Made by a program: the position numbers and the translations under genes. This document shows positions 48,372 through 57,854 of a stretch of 64,000 nt of DNA, in pieces. The DNA lies in NCBI RefSeq assembly GCF_014647835.1, contig NZ_BMPY01000012.1, positions 62,001 to 126,000 on the forward strand. Direction: 5' to 3'. Within the stretch, counting starts at the first letter, position 1; each line of letters opens with the position of its first letter. Source of the DNA: Microbispora rosea subsp. aerata (GTDB lineage Bacteria; Actinomycetota; Actinomycetes; Streptosporangiales; Streptosporangiaceae). Under the pieces are notes generated by a model that was given only the letters and a program-made list of their open reading frames with translations, ran no database searches and was not told the origin of the DNA.

Positions 48372-48647
48372 GGCTCGCGTCGCACGGAGTTCCAGGCCGT
48401 GCGGTTCATGCCGGTCGTCATGATTCCCCAGATCCTGCTCGGGGGGATCCTCGTGCCGCGCGGGCAGATGGCGAGCGTGCTCGAATAGATCTCGAACGTC
48501 CTGCCGATGTCGTACGCGATCGAGGCGATGGCGCACGCCGACCCCGATCCGGGCGGCGAGTTCTGGCGCGACATCCTGGTGGTGGCGGGGTCGGCCGTGC
48601 TCGCCCTCCTGCTCGGCGCCGCCACGCTCCGCCGCCGCACCCCCTGA
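48372..48647 (+). pseudogene. C-terminal remnant of an ABC-2 type permease with an in-frame stop
   Basis: The frame reads RTEFQAVRFMPVVMIPQ, LLGGILVPRGQMASVLE, then TAG at 48486-48488. It continues in the same frame with ISNVLPMSYAIEAMAHADPD and a final membrane helix ending TLRRRTP before TGA at 48645-48647. This is the last quarter of an ABC-2 drug-export permease. In relatives the position of the stop is tryptophan (LEWISxxLP), so a TGG to TAG change is likely. The rest of the permease and its ATPase are absent, and the 5' side is cut off near the GNAT gene. Confidence 0.78.
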
Positions 48648-48767
48648 GCCCCGCCGCACGCGCCCGAGAACGGGAAGCCGCGTGCCGCAAATCGCGTGCG
48701 CACCGGGCCGGTAAGCTGCGTGGAGATCCCGCCGAGCCCAGAAACCGAGCCCAGAAGGGGTGCAGGA

Positions 48768-49562
48768 ATGATCGCGATTCTCGGAACCGGAAAGATGGGC
48801 GAGGCCCTGCTCTCCGGCCTGGTACGCGCCGGTCTGCGGCCGGACGAGATCGTGGCGACGGCCCGCAGGCCCGAGCGGGCCGAGACGCTGCGCCAGCGGT
48901 ACGGCGTGCGGGTCGCCGGCAACGCCGAGGCCGCCAAGCTGGCCGACACGCTGATCCTCGCGGTCAAGCCGCAGGACATGGACGCGCTGCTGACCGAGAT
49001 CTCCCCGCACGTGGCCGCCGACCGGCTGGTGATCTCGGTGGCCGCGGGCATCACGACCTCCTTCGTGGAGGCCAGGCTGGGGGACGGCGTGGCGGTCGTG
49101 CGGGTCATGTCCAACACGCCCGTCCTGGTGGACGAGGCCATGAGCGTGATCTCGGCGGGGGCGCACGCCTCCGAGGAGCACCTCAAGCGCACCGAGGAGC
49201 TGCTCAGCCCGGTGGGCAAGGTGCTGCGCATCCCCGAGTCGCAGCAGGACGCCGCCACCGCGCTGTCCGGCAGCGGCCCGGCGTACTTCTTCTACCTGGT
49301 CGAGGCCATGGTGGACGCCGGGATCCTGCTGGGCATGCCGCGTGCCGCGGCCCTCGACATGGTCACCCAGTCGATCGTCGGCGCGGCGATCATGCTGCGC
49401 GACTCCGGGGAGCACCCGGTGACCCTGCGCGAGGCCGTGACCTCGCCCGGAGGCACCACCATCGCCGCCATCGCCGAGCTGGAGCGCCACAAGGTGCGGG
49501 CCGCGTTCCTCGACGCGATCGAGGCGGCCTGCGAGCGCAGCCGCCGTCTCGCCGCCGGCTGA
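48768..49562 (+). CDS. proC: Pyrroline-5-carboxylate reductase
   Basis: A 264-residue enzyme making proline from pyrroline-5-carboxylate with NAD(P)H. MIAILGTGKMGEALLSGLVR is the Rossmann start. The C-terminal motif SGSGPAYFFYLVEAMVDAG and TSPGGTTIAAI are diagnostic. The ATG at 48768 directly precedes the Rossmann motif, with AAGGGG upstream; a frame starting 72 bases earlier is rejected. In mycobacteria proC lies next to the bdtA-like/bS22 genes; here about 5.8 kb of other genes intervene. Confidence 0.95.
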   Translation: MIAILGTGKMGEALLSGLVRAGLRPDEIVATARRPERAETLRQRYGVRVAGNAEAAKLADTLILAVKPQDMDALLTEISPHVAADRLVISVAAGITTSFVEARLGDGVAVVRVMSNTPVLVDEAMSVISAGAHASEEHLKRTEELLSPVGKVLRIPESQQDAATALSGSGPAYFFYLVEAMVDAGILLGMPRAAALDMVTQSIVGAAIMLRDSGEHPVTLREAVTSPGGTTIAAIAELERHKVRAAFLDAIEAACERSRRLAAG

Positions 49563-49571
49563 CCTCCGCAT

Positions 49572-49590
49572 CGCCCGGCCGCCCCGGGCG
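49572..49590 (+). terminator. Hairpin after proC
   Basis: CGCCCGG (49572-49578) pairs with CCGGGCG (49584-49590), ten bases after the proC stop. No T run. Confidence 0.5.
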
Positions 49591-49640
49591 CTCGCGCCGG
49601 CTTCCTCCAAGATCGGCTTACGGGTTGTTGACCATCGCTT

Positions 49641-49646
49641 TACCAT
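49641..49646 (+). promoter_or_regulatory. Leaderless -10 box of the MacA-like gene
   Basis: TACCAT is seven bases before GTG 49654, in an AT-rich stretch following proC. Confidence 0.5.
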
Positions 49647-49653
49647 AGGCCGG

Positions 49654-51056
49654 GTGACGACTCGTCGCGGGATCATCCCGCTTCTCGCCGTCCTGCTCGC
49701 CGCCGGGTGCTCGTCGTCGGAACCTCAACAAGCCCAGGTCGCGACGGTCACCAGGACCACCGTCAGCGAGGTCGTCGAGGCCCCGGCGACGGTGGGCGCG
49801 CGTGCGACGGCCACCCTGACCGCCCCCGCCTCCGGCACGATCGCCCGTCTGTACGTCCAGGACGGCGACACGGTGGAGAAGGGCCAGATCCTCGCCAAGA
49901 TCAGCTCTCCCCAGGCCAAGCAGCAGCTCTCGGCCGCCAGGAAGGCCGACAGGCAGGCCGCCAAGCCCGTCTCCTTCGGCGCCGCCCCGGTGAGCGTACG
50001 GCTGCCGCGCCTGCGGCTGCCGAGCTCGCTCGACGCGCACGTCGCCAAGTCGTTCGCCCGGGCCAGGAAGGCGGCCAAGTCGATCGGCGACCGCGAGACC
50101 AGGGCCCGGCTGCTGGCCGCCATCGACGCCGCCGAGAAGAGCCAGGGCGCCCAGCGGCGGGCCCTCGGCGAGGTGCTCGACGGGCTGACCCGCTCCATCG
50201 ACCAGACGCTGTCGCAGGTGAGCGGCCAGGTGAGCGCGGGGATGAGCGGGCTGAGCGCGTCCATGGCGTCGCTGCGGGAGGCCTCGCGGGCCCAGACCAA
50301 GGCGGCCCTGCGCGCGGCGGAGCAGACCGTGGACGCCCTGGTCGTCCGGGCGCCCTTCGACGGGGTCGTCACGCTCGGCGGCGCTTCCTCCGCCGGGGGC
50401 GCGGCAGGTCTCGGCGCGCTGGTCGCGCAGTTGCCCGCCGGGCTGGCCGCCCAGGCGGGCGCGGGCCAGGCCGCCGCCGGCGCCGGCGCCGTGCCCACCG
50501 GCCGTTCCGGCGGGACGATCGCCACCGGCGTCCCGGTGGCCGCGGGCGATCCGATCGTCACGGTGACCGACGTGTCGGTGCTCACGCTGTCCGCCGACGT
50601 GGACGAGACCGACGTGCTGCTGGTCCGCAAGGGCACGCCGGGCGAGGTCGAGTTCGACGCGGTGAGCGGCGCGACGTACACCGCCACCGTGACCGGCGTC
50701 GGGGTCACCCCCAAGGAGGGCGCGACCGGCGGGGTCAGCTATCCCGTACGGCTGCGCCTGGGCAAGGGCTCCTACGACGACGGCAGCCCGGCCCCCGCCC
50801 CCAAGCCGGGGATGAGCGCCGTGGTGCGCCTGGCCGTACGCCAGTCGGAGAACGCCACGGCCGTGCCCGCCTCGGCGATCGTGACGAGCGGCCGGGAGTC
50901 GATCGTCTGGGCGGTGCGCGACGGCAAGGCCGAGCGGCGGGTCGTGCGGCTGGGCGCGCAGGGCGACGCGGTCGTGGAGATCCTCAGCGGGGTGTCTCCC
51001 GGCGAGCGGGTGGTGGTCAAGGGGGCCGACACCGTGCGCCCGGGCCAGGCCCTGTC

Positions 51057-51060
<4 letters not shown>
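49654..51060 (+). CDS. MacA-like membrane fusion lipoprotein
   Basis: A 468-residue extracytoplasmic adaptor. The lipobox AAGC (about 16-19) anchors it. The lipoyl halves are split: ATVGARATATLTAPASGTIA with LYVQDGDTVEKGQILAKI, then VVRAPFDGVVTLGG. Between them is a long, Ala/Lys/Arg-rich helical hairpin. A beta-barrel and membrane-proximal domain follow. Its stop overlaps the ABC ATPase start (GTGA), so adaptor, ATPase and permease form a MacAB-like operon. There is no outer membrane in this organism, so it acts at the cell surface. A glycine/alanine-rich insert at about 247-288 is unusual. Confidence 0.9.
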
Positions 51061-51754
<694 letters not shown>

Positions 51755-51758
<4 letters not shown>

Positions 51759-52939
51759 AGACCGCCGAGGCGCTGCGGATGGCGGTGGAGGCGCTGCGGG
51801 TCAACCGGCTGCGCAGCATGCTGACCATGCTCGGCGTGATCATCGGCGTGCTCTCGGTGGTGATCCTCGTGGCCATCGGCACCGGGGCCAAGAACGCCGT
51901 CGAGAAGGAGATCGCGGGGCTCGGCAGCAACATCATCCTCGTCGTCCCCGGCCAGGTGGGGCTGGGCGCGGCCCCCACGCAGAGCCGTCTCGACCTGTCG
52001 GACGTCGCGTACGTGCGGCGCGTGGTCGGCGACCCGACGAAGGTGACGGTCGCGGTGAACTCCGGCGAGCCGGTCCGGGTGGGGCGCGTGGAGGTGTTCG
52101 CCACGCTCACCGGCACCGACGAGAACATGCCCCACGTCTTCGACCGGCCGCTGCGCCGGGGCCGCTATCTCGCCGAGACCGACGTGGACACGCGGCGGCG
52201 GGTGGTGATCCTCGGCTCGGAGGTCGCGGCCAAGCTGTTCGGCGACGTCGATCCGATCGGCCGCCAGGTCACGATCGCGGGCGTGCGCTTCCGCGTGATC
52301 GGCGTCTACGAGACGGTCGGGGCCACGTTCGGCGTGGCGCGGGACCAGGAGGTGCACCTGCCGGTCACCACCGCGCAGCGGCTGATCGGGCTGCCGAGGA
52401 TCAACGGCATCGCCGTCGGCGCCTCCGGCCCCGACGAGATCGAGCCGCTGCGGCGGAAGGTCGTGGACGCCCTGGCCGAGCGCTATCCGGGCGAGGCGTT
52501 CTCGGCCGTCACCCAGACCCAGCTCCTCGGCACGATCGGCACGGTCCTCGGCATGCTGACCGGTGTGCTGGCCGCCATCGCGGGGATCTCGCTGCTGGTC
52601 GGCGGCGTCGGGGTGTCCAACATCATGCTGGTCAGCGTCAGGGAGCGGACCAGGGAGATCGGCCTGCGCAAGGCGCTCGGCGCCCGCGGCCGGGACATCC
52701 TCGGCCAGTTCCTGATCGAGGCCGTGCTGCTGACCACGGTCGGCGGTGTGATCGGCATCCTGGCCGGGATCGGCGGGGCGTTGCTGATCCAGGCGGTCTC
52801 GCCGGTGCCCGCGTCGATCACCTGGTGGTCGATCGTGCTCGCCTTCGGGGTCTCCGCGGCCGTGGGCGTCTTCTTCGGCGTGGCGCCCGCCCGGCGCGCG
52901 GCCAGGCTCGACCCCGTCGTCGCCCTCCGCACCGACTGA
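51755..52939 (+). CDS. MacB-type ABC permease (FtsX domain)
   Basis: A 394-residue permease. An N-terminal helix (RLRSMLTMLGVIIGVLSVVI) is followed by an extracytoplasmic MacB_PCD domain (about 50-250) and three C-terminal helices (LTGVLAAIAGISLLVGGVGV). VSVRERTREIGLRKALGARG is the FtsX family hallmark. It is coupled to the ATPase gene upstream. Confidence 0.94.
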
Positions 52940-52944
52940 GCGGA

Positions 52945-52961
52945 CCGTACGAACCGTACGG
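52945..52961 (+). terminator. Small hairpin after the MacAB-like operon
   Basis: CCGTACG (52945-52951) pairs with CGTACGG (52955-52961) around AAC, five bases past the permease stop. Confidence 0.45.
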
Positions 52962-53012
52962 ACGCACGCGGGCGCGTGACGCCCGGGTGGACGCCGGTGA
53001 CGGCATGTGCGA

Positions 53013-53018
53013 TAGCGT
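53013..53018 (+). promoter_or_regulatory. Leaderless -10 box of acuC
   Basis: TAGCGT is six bases before the ATG at 53025; no ribosome binding site is present. Confidence 0.5.
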
Positions 53019-53024
53019 CGCGGC

Positions 53025-54188
53025 ATGAGTCAGGCGGTGCGGGTCGTCTGGGACGACGCTCTTGTTTCATACGATTTCGGGCCCGGCCATCCACTCGCGC
53101 CCGTACGCGTCGAGCTCACCATGGCGCTCGCCCGCGACCTCGGCGTGCTCCGCGACGCCGAGACGACCGGCTGCGCCCCGGCGACCGAGGACGAGATCGC
53201 GCTGGTGCACAACCGCGACTACATCGAGGCGGTCAAGAACGTCTCCAAGGACGGCCGGCCGGACCTGCGCTACGGCCTCGGCACCGAGGACAACCCCGCC
53301 TTCACGGGCGTGCACGAGGCCGCCGCGCTGGTCACCGGCGCGTCGCTGGCCGCCGCCAGGGCGGTGTGGACGGGCGAGGCCGAGCACGCGGTCAACGTCG
53401 CGGGCGGGCTGCACCACGCCATGCCCGGCATGGCCAGCGGCTTTTGCGTCTACAACGACCCGGCCGTGGCCATCGCGTGGCTGCTGTCGCAGGGCGCGAC
53501 GAGGGTCGCGTACGTGGACGTGGACGTGCACCACGGCGACGGTGTGCAGGCGGCGTTCTACGACGACCCGCGGGTGCTCACGATCAGCCTGCACGAGAGC
53601 CCGCGCACGCTGTTTCCCGGCACCGGCTTCCCCGAGGAGACCGGCGCGGAGGGCACCGCCGTCAACGTGGCGCTGCCGGCCGGGTGCGGGGACGCCGGGT
53701 GGCTGCGCGCCTTCCACGCGGTGGTCCCGCCGCTGCTGCGCGCCTTCGCGCCGCAGGTCCTGGTCACCCAGCAGGGCTGCGACAGCCACGCCCTCGACCC
53801 GCTGGCCCATCTCATGCTCAGCCTCGACGGGCAGCGCGCGGCGTACACGGCGCTGCACCGGCTGGCCCACGAGACCGCGGGCGGCCGGTGGATCGCGCTG
53901 GGCGGCGGCGGTTACGAGCTGGTGCAGGTCGTGCCGCGGGCCTGGACGCACCTGATCGCGGAGGCGGCGGGGCGCCCCGTCGACCCGTCCACCGCCACGC
54001 CGGACGGCTGGCGAAGGCACGTGCTGGAGCGGACCGGGGAGTTCGCCCCGCTGACCATGACGGACGGGCGAAACCCGCAATGGCGGGATATGTCGGAAGG
54101 ATACGATCCAGCGGACGCCGTCGACCGGGCCGTCATCGCGACCAGGAAGGCGGTGTTCCCCTTCCACGGGCTGGACCCCATGCCCTGA
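53025..54188 (+). CDS. acuC: AcuC-type protein deacetylase
   Basis: A 387-residue zinc-dependent class I/II histone deacetylase-like enzyme; in Bacillus AcuC deacetylates acetyl-CoA synthetase. GGLHHAMPGMASGFCVYND holds the catalytic His pair. DVDVHHGDGVQAAFY holds the zinc Asp and His, and VTQQGCDSHALDPL the second Asp. Length matches the family. The following gene, a phosphatase-family protein, starts 42 bases downstream. Confidence 0.92.
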   Translation: MSQAVRVVWDDALVSYDFGPGHPLAPVRVELTMALARDLGVLRDAETTGCAPATEDEIALVHNRDYIEAVKNVSKDGRPDLRYGLGTEDNPAFTGVHEAAALVTGASLAAARAVWTGEAEHAVNVAGGLHHAMPGMASGFCVYNDPAVAIAWLLSQGATRVAYVDVDVHHGDGVQAAFYDDPRVLTISLHESPRTLFPGTGFPEETGAEGTAVNVALPAGCGDAGWLRAFHAVVPPLLRAFAPQVLVTQQGCDSHALDPLAHLMLSLDGQRAAYTALHRLAHETAGGRWIALGGGGYELVQVVPRAWTHLIAEAAGRPVDPSTATPDGWRRHVLERTGEFAPLTMTDGRNPQWRDMSEGYDPADAVDRAVIATRKAVFPFHGLDPMP

Positions 54189-54230
54189 GGAGCACGGAAT
54201 CACGCCGAGCCGAGGAGCGCTGTACCTGTC

Positions 54231-55010
54231 GTGACCGCACCACCCTCCCGAGCCGAACTGCGCGAGCACCTTGTCAAGACCGCCATCGCGGGCGACGTGG
54301 CGACCAGCCGCGAGAACAACCTCGACCACTACCGGTCGCTCGCCCTGCGCGACCCGCACTACCTGTTCGGCCTCACCTTCGAGGGCGAGTGGTCCTACCA
54401 CGACGTGCTGGCGCTCATGGCCGAGAAGGTGGGCGTCTCGGCCGACCCCGAGCACCGCGAGGGCCGCGACACCATCGACCCCGAGCGGACCATCGACGCC
54501 GTCGAGGAGATGGGCGAGCGCATCGCCAAGGCGCTGCGGCGCGCCTCGCCCCGGATCGTGCTCGCCACCGGGCATCCGACCGGCCTGCTCACCGTCCACC
54601 TCGCGCTGGCGCGGTTCCTCGCCGGCAACGGCGCGGCCCTGCTCACGCCGGCCGAGGGGTGGGCGTACGTCACCGGGTTCGGCCGCCGCAGGCAGATCCG
54701 CTACCTGGACGGCGTGGCGATGCTGGAGGACCGCGGCACGTTCGTGCACACGCACGACGCGGCGCCGATGGAGGCGATCTTGGCCGAGGAGCGGCCCGAC
54801 TTCGTGATCGCCGACCACGGCTGGGCGGGGGCCGCGGGCGAGGCCGGGGTCGAGACGGTGGGCTTCGCCGACAGCAACGACCCGGCGCTGTTCGTGGGCG
54901 AGGCCGAAGGGAAGATCGCGGTCACCGTCCCCCTCGATGACAACGTGCTCCCCCGCTTCTACGCTCCGCTCACGGCGTACTTGATCGCTCGGGTCGCGCG
55001 GAGCCTCTGA
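54231..55010 (+). CDS. Putative phosphatase of actinobacterial conserved family
   Basis: A 259-residue protein of a family annotated as phosphatase in Streptomyces. Conserved parts include LRDPHYLFGLTFEGEWSYHD, RIVLATGHPTGLLTVHL, LLTPAEGWAYV, DFVIADHGWAGAAGEAGVET and DNVLPRFYAPL. No metal-site motif of a known class is obvious. GAGGAGC lies upstream but rather far. It is likely co-transcribed with acuC. The catalytic role is not shown by sequence. Confidence 0.75.
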   Translation: MTAPPSRAELREHLVKTAIAGDVATSRENNLDHYRSLALRDPHYLFGLTFEGEWSYHDVLALMAEKVGVSADPEHREGRDTIDPERTIDAVEEMGERIAKALRRASPRIVLATGHPTGLLTVHLALARFLAGNGAALLTPAEGWAYVTGFGRRRQIRYLDGVAMLEDRGTFVHTHDAAPMEAILAEERPDFVIADHGWAGAAGEAGVETVGFADSNDPALFVGEAEGKIAVTVPLDDNVLPRFYAPLTAYLIARVARSL

Positions 55011-55222
55011 TTCCCCTTCCGGACCTCCCAAATCAGCCATTTCGCGCCCGCTTTAGCCGGTTTGTCGGGACCGTTTGCCAACTTTTTCGGGTGCCTGGGC
55101 GACTCTGATGTGAGAGAAGTTGGTGCGTTCCAAGATTGCGGCGAGGGGCACGGCTCGGCTGCTGCCAGCGACTTTTCCGGTTTCGGCGGCACGCGATTTC
55201 GTGGACTGATGGAATGAGGGGT

Positions 55223-55250
55223 TTGCCTACTCGGAGTCCGGACTTACGCT
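55223..55250 (+). promoter_or_regulatory. Possible promoter of the bdtA-like gene
   Basis: TTGCCT (55223-55228), 16-base spacer, TACGCT (55245-55250). The gap 55011-55322 is less GC-rich than its surroundings and shows no other feature. Confidence 0.4.
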
Positions 55251-55322
55251 GACGGCAGTACACGTGCGTGAGCGATGGCACCAGTGGGGATAACCCGGAA
55301 ACACGTGCGGAAGAGGCGTCCG

Positions 55323-55526
55323 ATGGGTGCAGGCGAAAGACCTCTCAGCGAGGTGAAGTTCCTGACGGTGGCCGAGGTGGCGACCGTCATGCGGGTGTCC
55401 AAGATGACTGTGTACCGGCTCGTGCACTCCGGGGAGTTACCGGCCATCCGTGTCGGCCGGTCCTTCAGGGTGCCCGAACAGGCGGTGCACGACTACTTGC
55501 GGGACGCGTTCATCGAAGCGGGATGA
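55323..55526 (+). CDS. Small helix-turn-helix DNA-binding protein, BdtA-like (excisionase family)
   Basis: A 67-residue protein: VKFLTVAEVATVMRVSKMTV then YRLVHSGELPAIRVGRSFRV, a MerR/excisionase-type winged helix. In Streptomyces the equivalent gene beside the bldN region is bdtA, a BldN-dependent transcript; Mycobacterium has the same protein before its bS22 gene. The ATG at 55323 has GAGG seven bases upstream. It probably acts as a DNA-binding regulator; targets unknown. Confidence 0.85.
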   Translation: MGAGERPLSEVKFLTVAEVATVMRVSKMTVYRLVHSGELPAIRVGRSFRVPEQAVHDYLRDAFIEAG

Positions 55527-55681
55527 CGCGCCCGGTGGGCCGCGCTTGACGGGGGCGTGGCCGACTCCCGGCCGACGCGGAGTCCCCCGGGGGAGCGATC
55601 TACCACGGATCGCCGGTAGTCTGTTGAGCCGGTGTGCGCTCGCGCGCCGGTTTGACAGTCACACCTTCACCTGGGGGTCCC

Positions 55682-55780
55682 GTGGGCTCTGTGATCAAGA
55701 AGCGCCGTAAGCGCATGGCCAAGAAGAAGCACCGCAAGCTGCTGAAGAAGACCCGCATCCAGCGGCGTAACAAGAAGTAG
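55682..55780 (+). CDS. Ribosomal protein bS22 (32 residues)
   Basis: The protein starts [20 protein letters not shown] and ends RRNKK: 32 residues, over half of them Lys/Arg. It matches the small actinobacterial ribosomal protein bS22, seen in mycobacterial ribosomes, and the bacterial counterpart of the AURKAIP1/COX24 domain. GTG start with GGGGG four bases upstream. It sits between the bdtA-like gene and the epimerase, as in mycobacteria and Streptomyces. Easily missed because of its size. Confidence 0.92.
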   Translation: MGSVIKKRRKRMAKKKHRKLLKKTRIQRRNKK

Positions 55781-55797
55781 CCGAGACGGAGCGCGCA

Positions 55798-55815
55798 CCG
55801 GTCCCCAGGGACCGG
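55798..55815 (+). terminator. Hairpin between bS22 and the epimerase
   Basis: CCGGTCCC (55798-55805) pairs with GGGACCGG (55808-55815) around CA. No T run. It could partly terminate or act as a processing site, lowering expression of the downstream genes relative to bS22. Confidence 0.5.
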
Positions 55816-55850
55816 GCGACCGCGAACACGCACACCCCGGCGAGGCGTCG

Positions 55851-56882
55851 ATGACCCGTACTGCGCTTGTCACCGGTGTCTCCGGTCACATCGGCGCTCG
55901 TGTGGCGATCGCGCTCGCGGCCGGCCCGGAGTTCGATCGGGTCATCGGCGTGGACACGGCGCCTCCGCCACCCCCGTCGGGGGAGGACGGCGCGGTGCTC
56001 GGCCGCACCGAGTTCGTCCGGGTCGCGTTACGCGGTCCCGACCTGGTCGAGGTCATCAGGGACGCCGACGTCGACACCGTCGTGCACCTCAGCCTGGTCA
56101 GCGGCCCCGGCGGCGGCTCGGGCGGCCGGCCGGCGATGAAGGAGCACAACGTCATCGGGACGATGCAGCTGCTCGCGGCGTGTCAGCGCTCCGCCACGGT
56201 GCGCCGGGTGGTCGTGCGATCCACCACGGCCGTGTACGGCTCCTCGCCACACGCTCCGGCGGTGTTCACCGAGGACACCGAGCCGGTGGAGGTGTCCCAC
56301 CACGGCTACGCCAGGGACGCCACCGAGGTGGAGACGTACGTACGGGGCTTCGCGCGGCGCCGGCCCGACGTGACGACGACGACCCTGCGGTTCGCCACTC
56401 TCATGGGGCCGCGCGTCGATTCCCCGTTGACGCGGTACTTCTCCCAGCCCGTGCTGCCGACGGTGCTCGGCTTCGACCCCCGGCTGCAGTTCGTCCACGA
56501 GGACGACGCGGTCGAGGTGCTGTGCCGGATGGCGCGGGCCGACCACCCGGGCGTGTTCAACGTCGCGGGTGACGGCGTTCTGCTGCTGTCCCAGGCCGTA
56601 CGGCGCACGGGCCGGCCCATGGTCCCGATGCCGTCCCCCGCCTTCCGCCTCGTCAGCGGCCTCGCCCGGGGCGCGCGGCTGGTGGACTTCTCCCCCGAGC
56701 AGCTCGCGCTCATGAGTCACGGCCGTGCCGTGGACACCGCCAAACTCGCCGCCGAGCTCGGCTGGCGGCCCAAGTACAGCACGGCGGCGGCGTTCGACGA
56801 CTTCCTCAGGTCGCGCGGCGGCCCCGGCGACCTGCCCCGCGCCCTCGTCGACTGGCTGGCCGACTTCGTGACGGGACGTTGA
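55851..56882 (+). CDS. NAD-dependent epimerase/dehydratase (extended SDR)
   Basis: A 343-residue sugar-nucleotide epimerase-like protein: TGVSGHIGARVAIALAAG is the NAD-binding motif. VRSTTAVYGSSPHAPA and the catalytic tyrosine region HHGYARDATEVET follow (YxxxA rather than YxxxK, so the usual catalytic Lys is replaced). The changed active site suggests a non-classical reaction. It matches mycobacterial GalE2-type genes in the same neighbourhood. Its stop overlaps the acyltransferase start by one base. Confidence 0.88.
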   Translation: MTRTALVTGVSGHIGARVAIALAAGPEFDRVIGVDTAPPPPPSGEDGAVLGRTEFVRVALRGPDLVEVIRDADVDTVVHLSLVSGPGGGSGGRPAMKEHNVIGTMQLLAACQRSATVRRVVVRSTTAVYGSSPHAPAVFTEDTEPVEVSHHGYARDATEVETYVRGFARRRPDVTTTTLRFATLMGPRVDSPLTRYFSQPVLPTVLGFDPRLQFVHEDDAVEVLCRMARADHPGVFNVAGDGVLLLSQAVRRTGRPMVPMPSPAFRLVSGLARGARLVDFSPEQLALMSHGRAVDTAKLAAELGWRPKYSTAAAFDDFLRSRGGPGDLPRALVDWLADFVTGR

Positions 56883-57772
56883 TGGACGACTTCCAGGGCC
56901 GGCGTACGGACGAGAACGGGGGCGGGCGGACGGCCGACGAGCGGCTCGCCGAGTTGTTCGCGTTCCTGCGGCGCAGGGTCACCGGCGACTACGAGGTCGA
57001 CGAGTTCGGCTTCGACCCCGAGCTCAACGAGAAGGTGCTGCTGGAGGCGCTGCGCCCGCTCTACCGGCACTGGTTCAGGGTCGAGGCCCTCGGGCTGGAC
57101 AACGTGCCGGCCGACTCGGGCGCGCTGATCGTGGCCAACCACTCCGGCACGCTGCCGATGGACGCGCTGATGCTGCAGGTCGCGGTGCACGACGAGCTGG
57201 GCAGGGCGCTGCGCCTGCTCGGGGCGCACCTGGTCTATCAGCTCCCCGTGCTCGGGCACCTGGCCCGCAAGTCCGGCCACACGCTCGCCTGCCCCGAGGA
57301 CGCCGACCGGCTGCTGCGCAAGGGCGAGGTCGTCGGCGTCTTCCCCGAGGGCTTCAAGGGCATCGGCAAGCCGTTCTCCGAGCGCTACCGGCTCCAGCGG
57401 TTCGGCCGGGGCGGGTTCGTCGCGTCGGCGATCAAGGCGGGCGTGCCGATCGTCCCGTGCGCCATCGTCGGCGCGGAGGAGATCTACCCCAAGATCGGCG
57501 ACATTCCGCCGCTCGCCCGGCTGCTCGGCCTGCCGTACGTGCCGATCACGCCGCTGTTCCCCTGGCTCGGGCCGCTCGGCCTGCTTCCGCTGCCGTCCAA
57601 GTGGCTCATCGAGTTCGGCGAGCCGATCAGGACCGACACCTACGACCCGGCGGAGGCCGACGACCCCATGCTGGTCTTCGACCTGACCGACCACATCCGG
57701 GAGACCATGCAGGGGCAGCTCGACGCCCTGCGGCTGCGCCGGGGCCCGGCGTTCCCGCCGGTCTCGTTGTGA
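56882..57772 (+). CDS. Lysophospholipid acyltransferase family protein
   Basis: A 296-residue PlsC-like acyltransferase. Block I is VANHSGTLPMDALML (NHxxxxxxD rather than HxxxxD). Block III is VFPEGFKGIGKPFSERY, and AGVPIVPCAIVGAEE follows. It is related to the mycobacterial protein next to GalE2. The wider H-to-D spacing is typical of this actinobacterial subfamily. It is translationally coupled to the epimerase (TGATG). It probably acylates a membrane lipid; acceptor unknown. Confidence 0.88.
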   Translation: MDDFQGRRTDENGGGRTADERLAELFAFLRRRVTGDYEVDEFGFDPELNEKVLLEALRPLYRHWFRVEALGLDNVPADSGALIVANHSGTLPMDALMLQVAVHDELGRALRLLGAHLVYQLPVLGHLARKSGHTLACPEDADRLLRKGEVVGVFPEGFKGIGKPFSERYRLQRFGRGGFVASAIKAGVPIVPCAIVGAEEIYPKIGDIPPLARLLGLPYVPITPLFPWLGPLGLLPLPSKWLIEFGEPIRTDTYDPAEADDPMLVFDLTDHIRETMQGQLDALRLRRGPAFPPVSL

Positions 57773-57854
57773 CGCCGCCCGGCCACACCGGGGTCTGACG
57801 GGGCGGCCTACTCGCCGGTATGGTGTGCTCACCCTCATCCCCCGGAGGAGCACC

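Noticed and set aside
49707-51056. Long open frame continuous with the MacB-type ATPase
   Set aside because: The part before 51057 is the second frame of the adaptor gene; the ATPase starts at the GTGA overlap.
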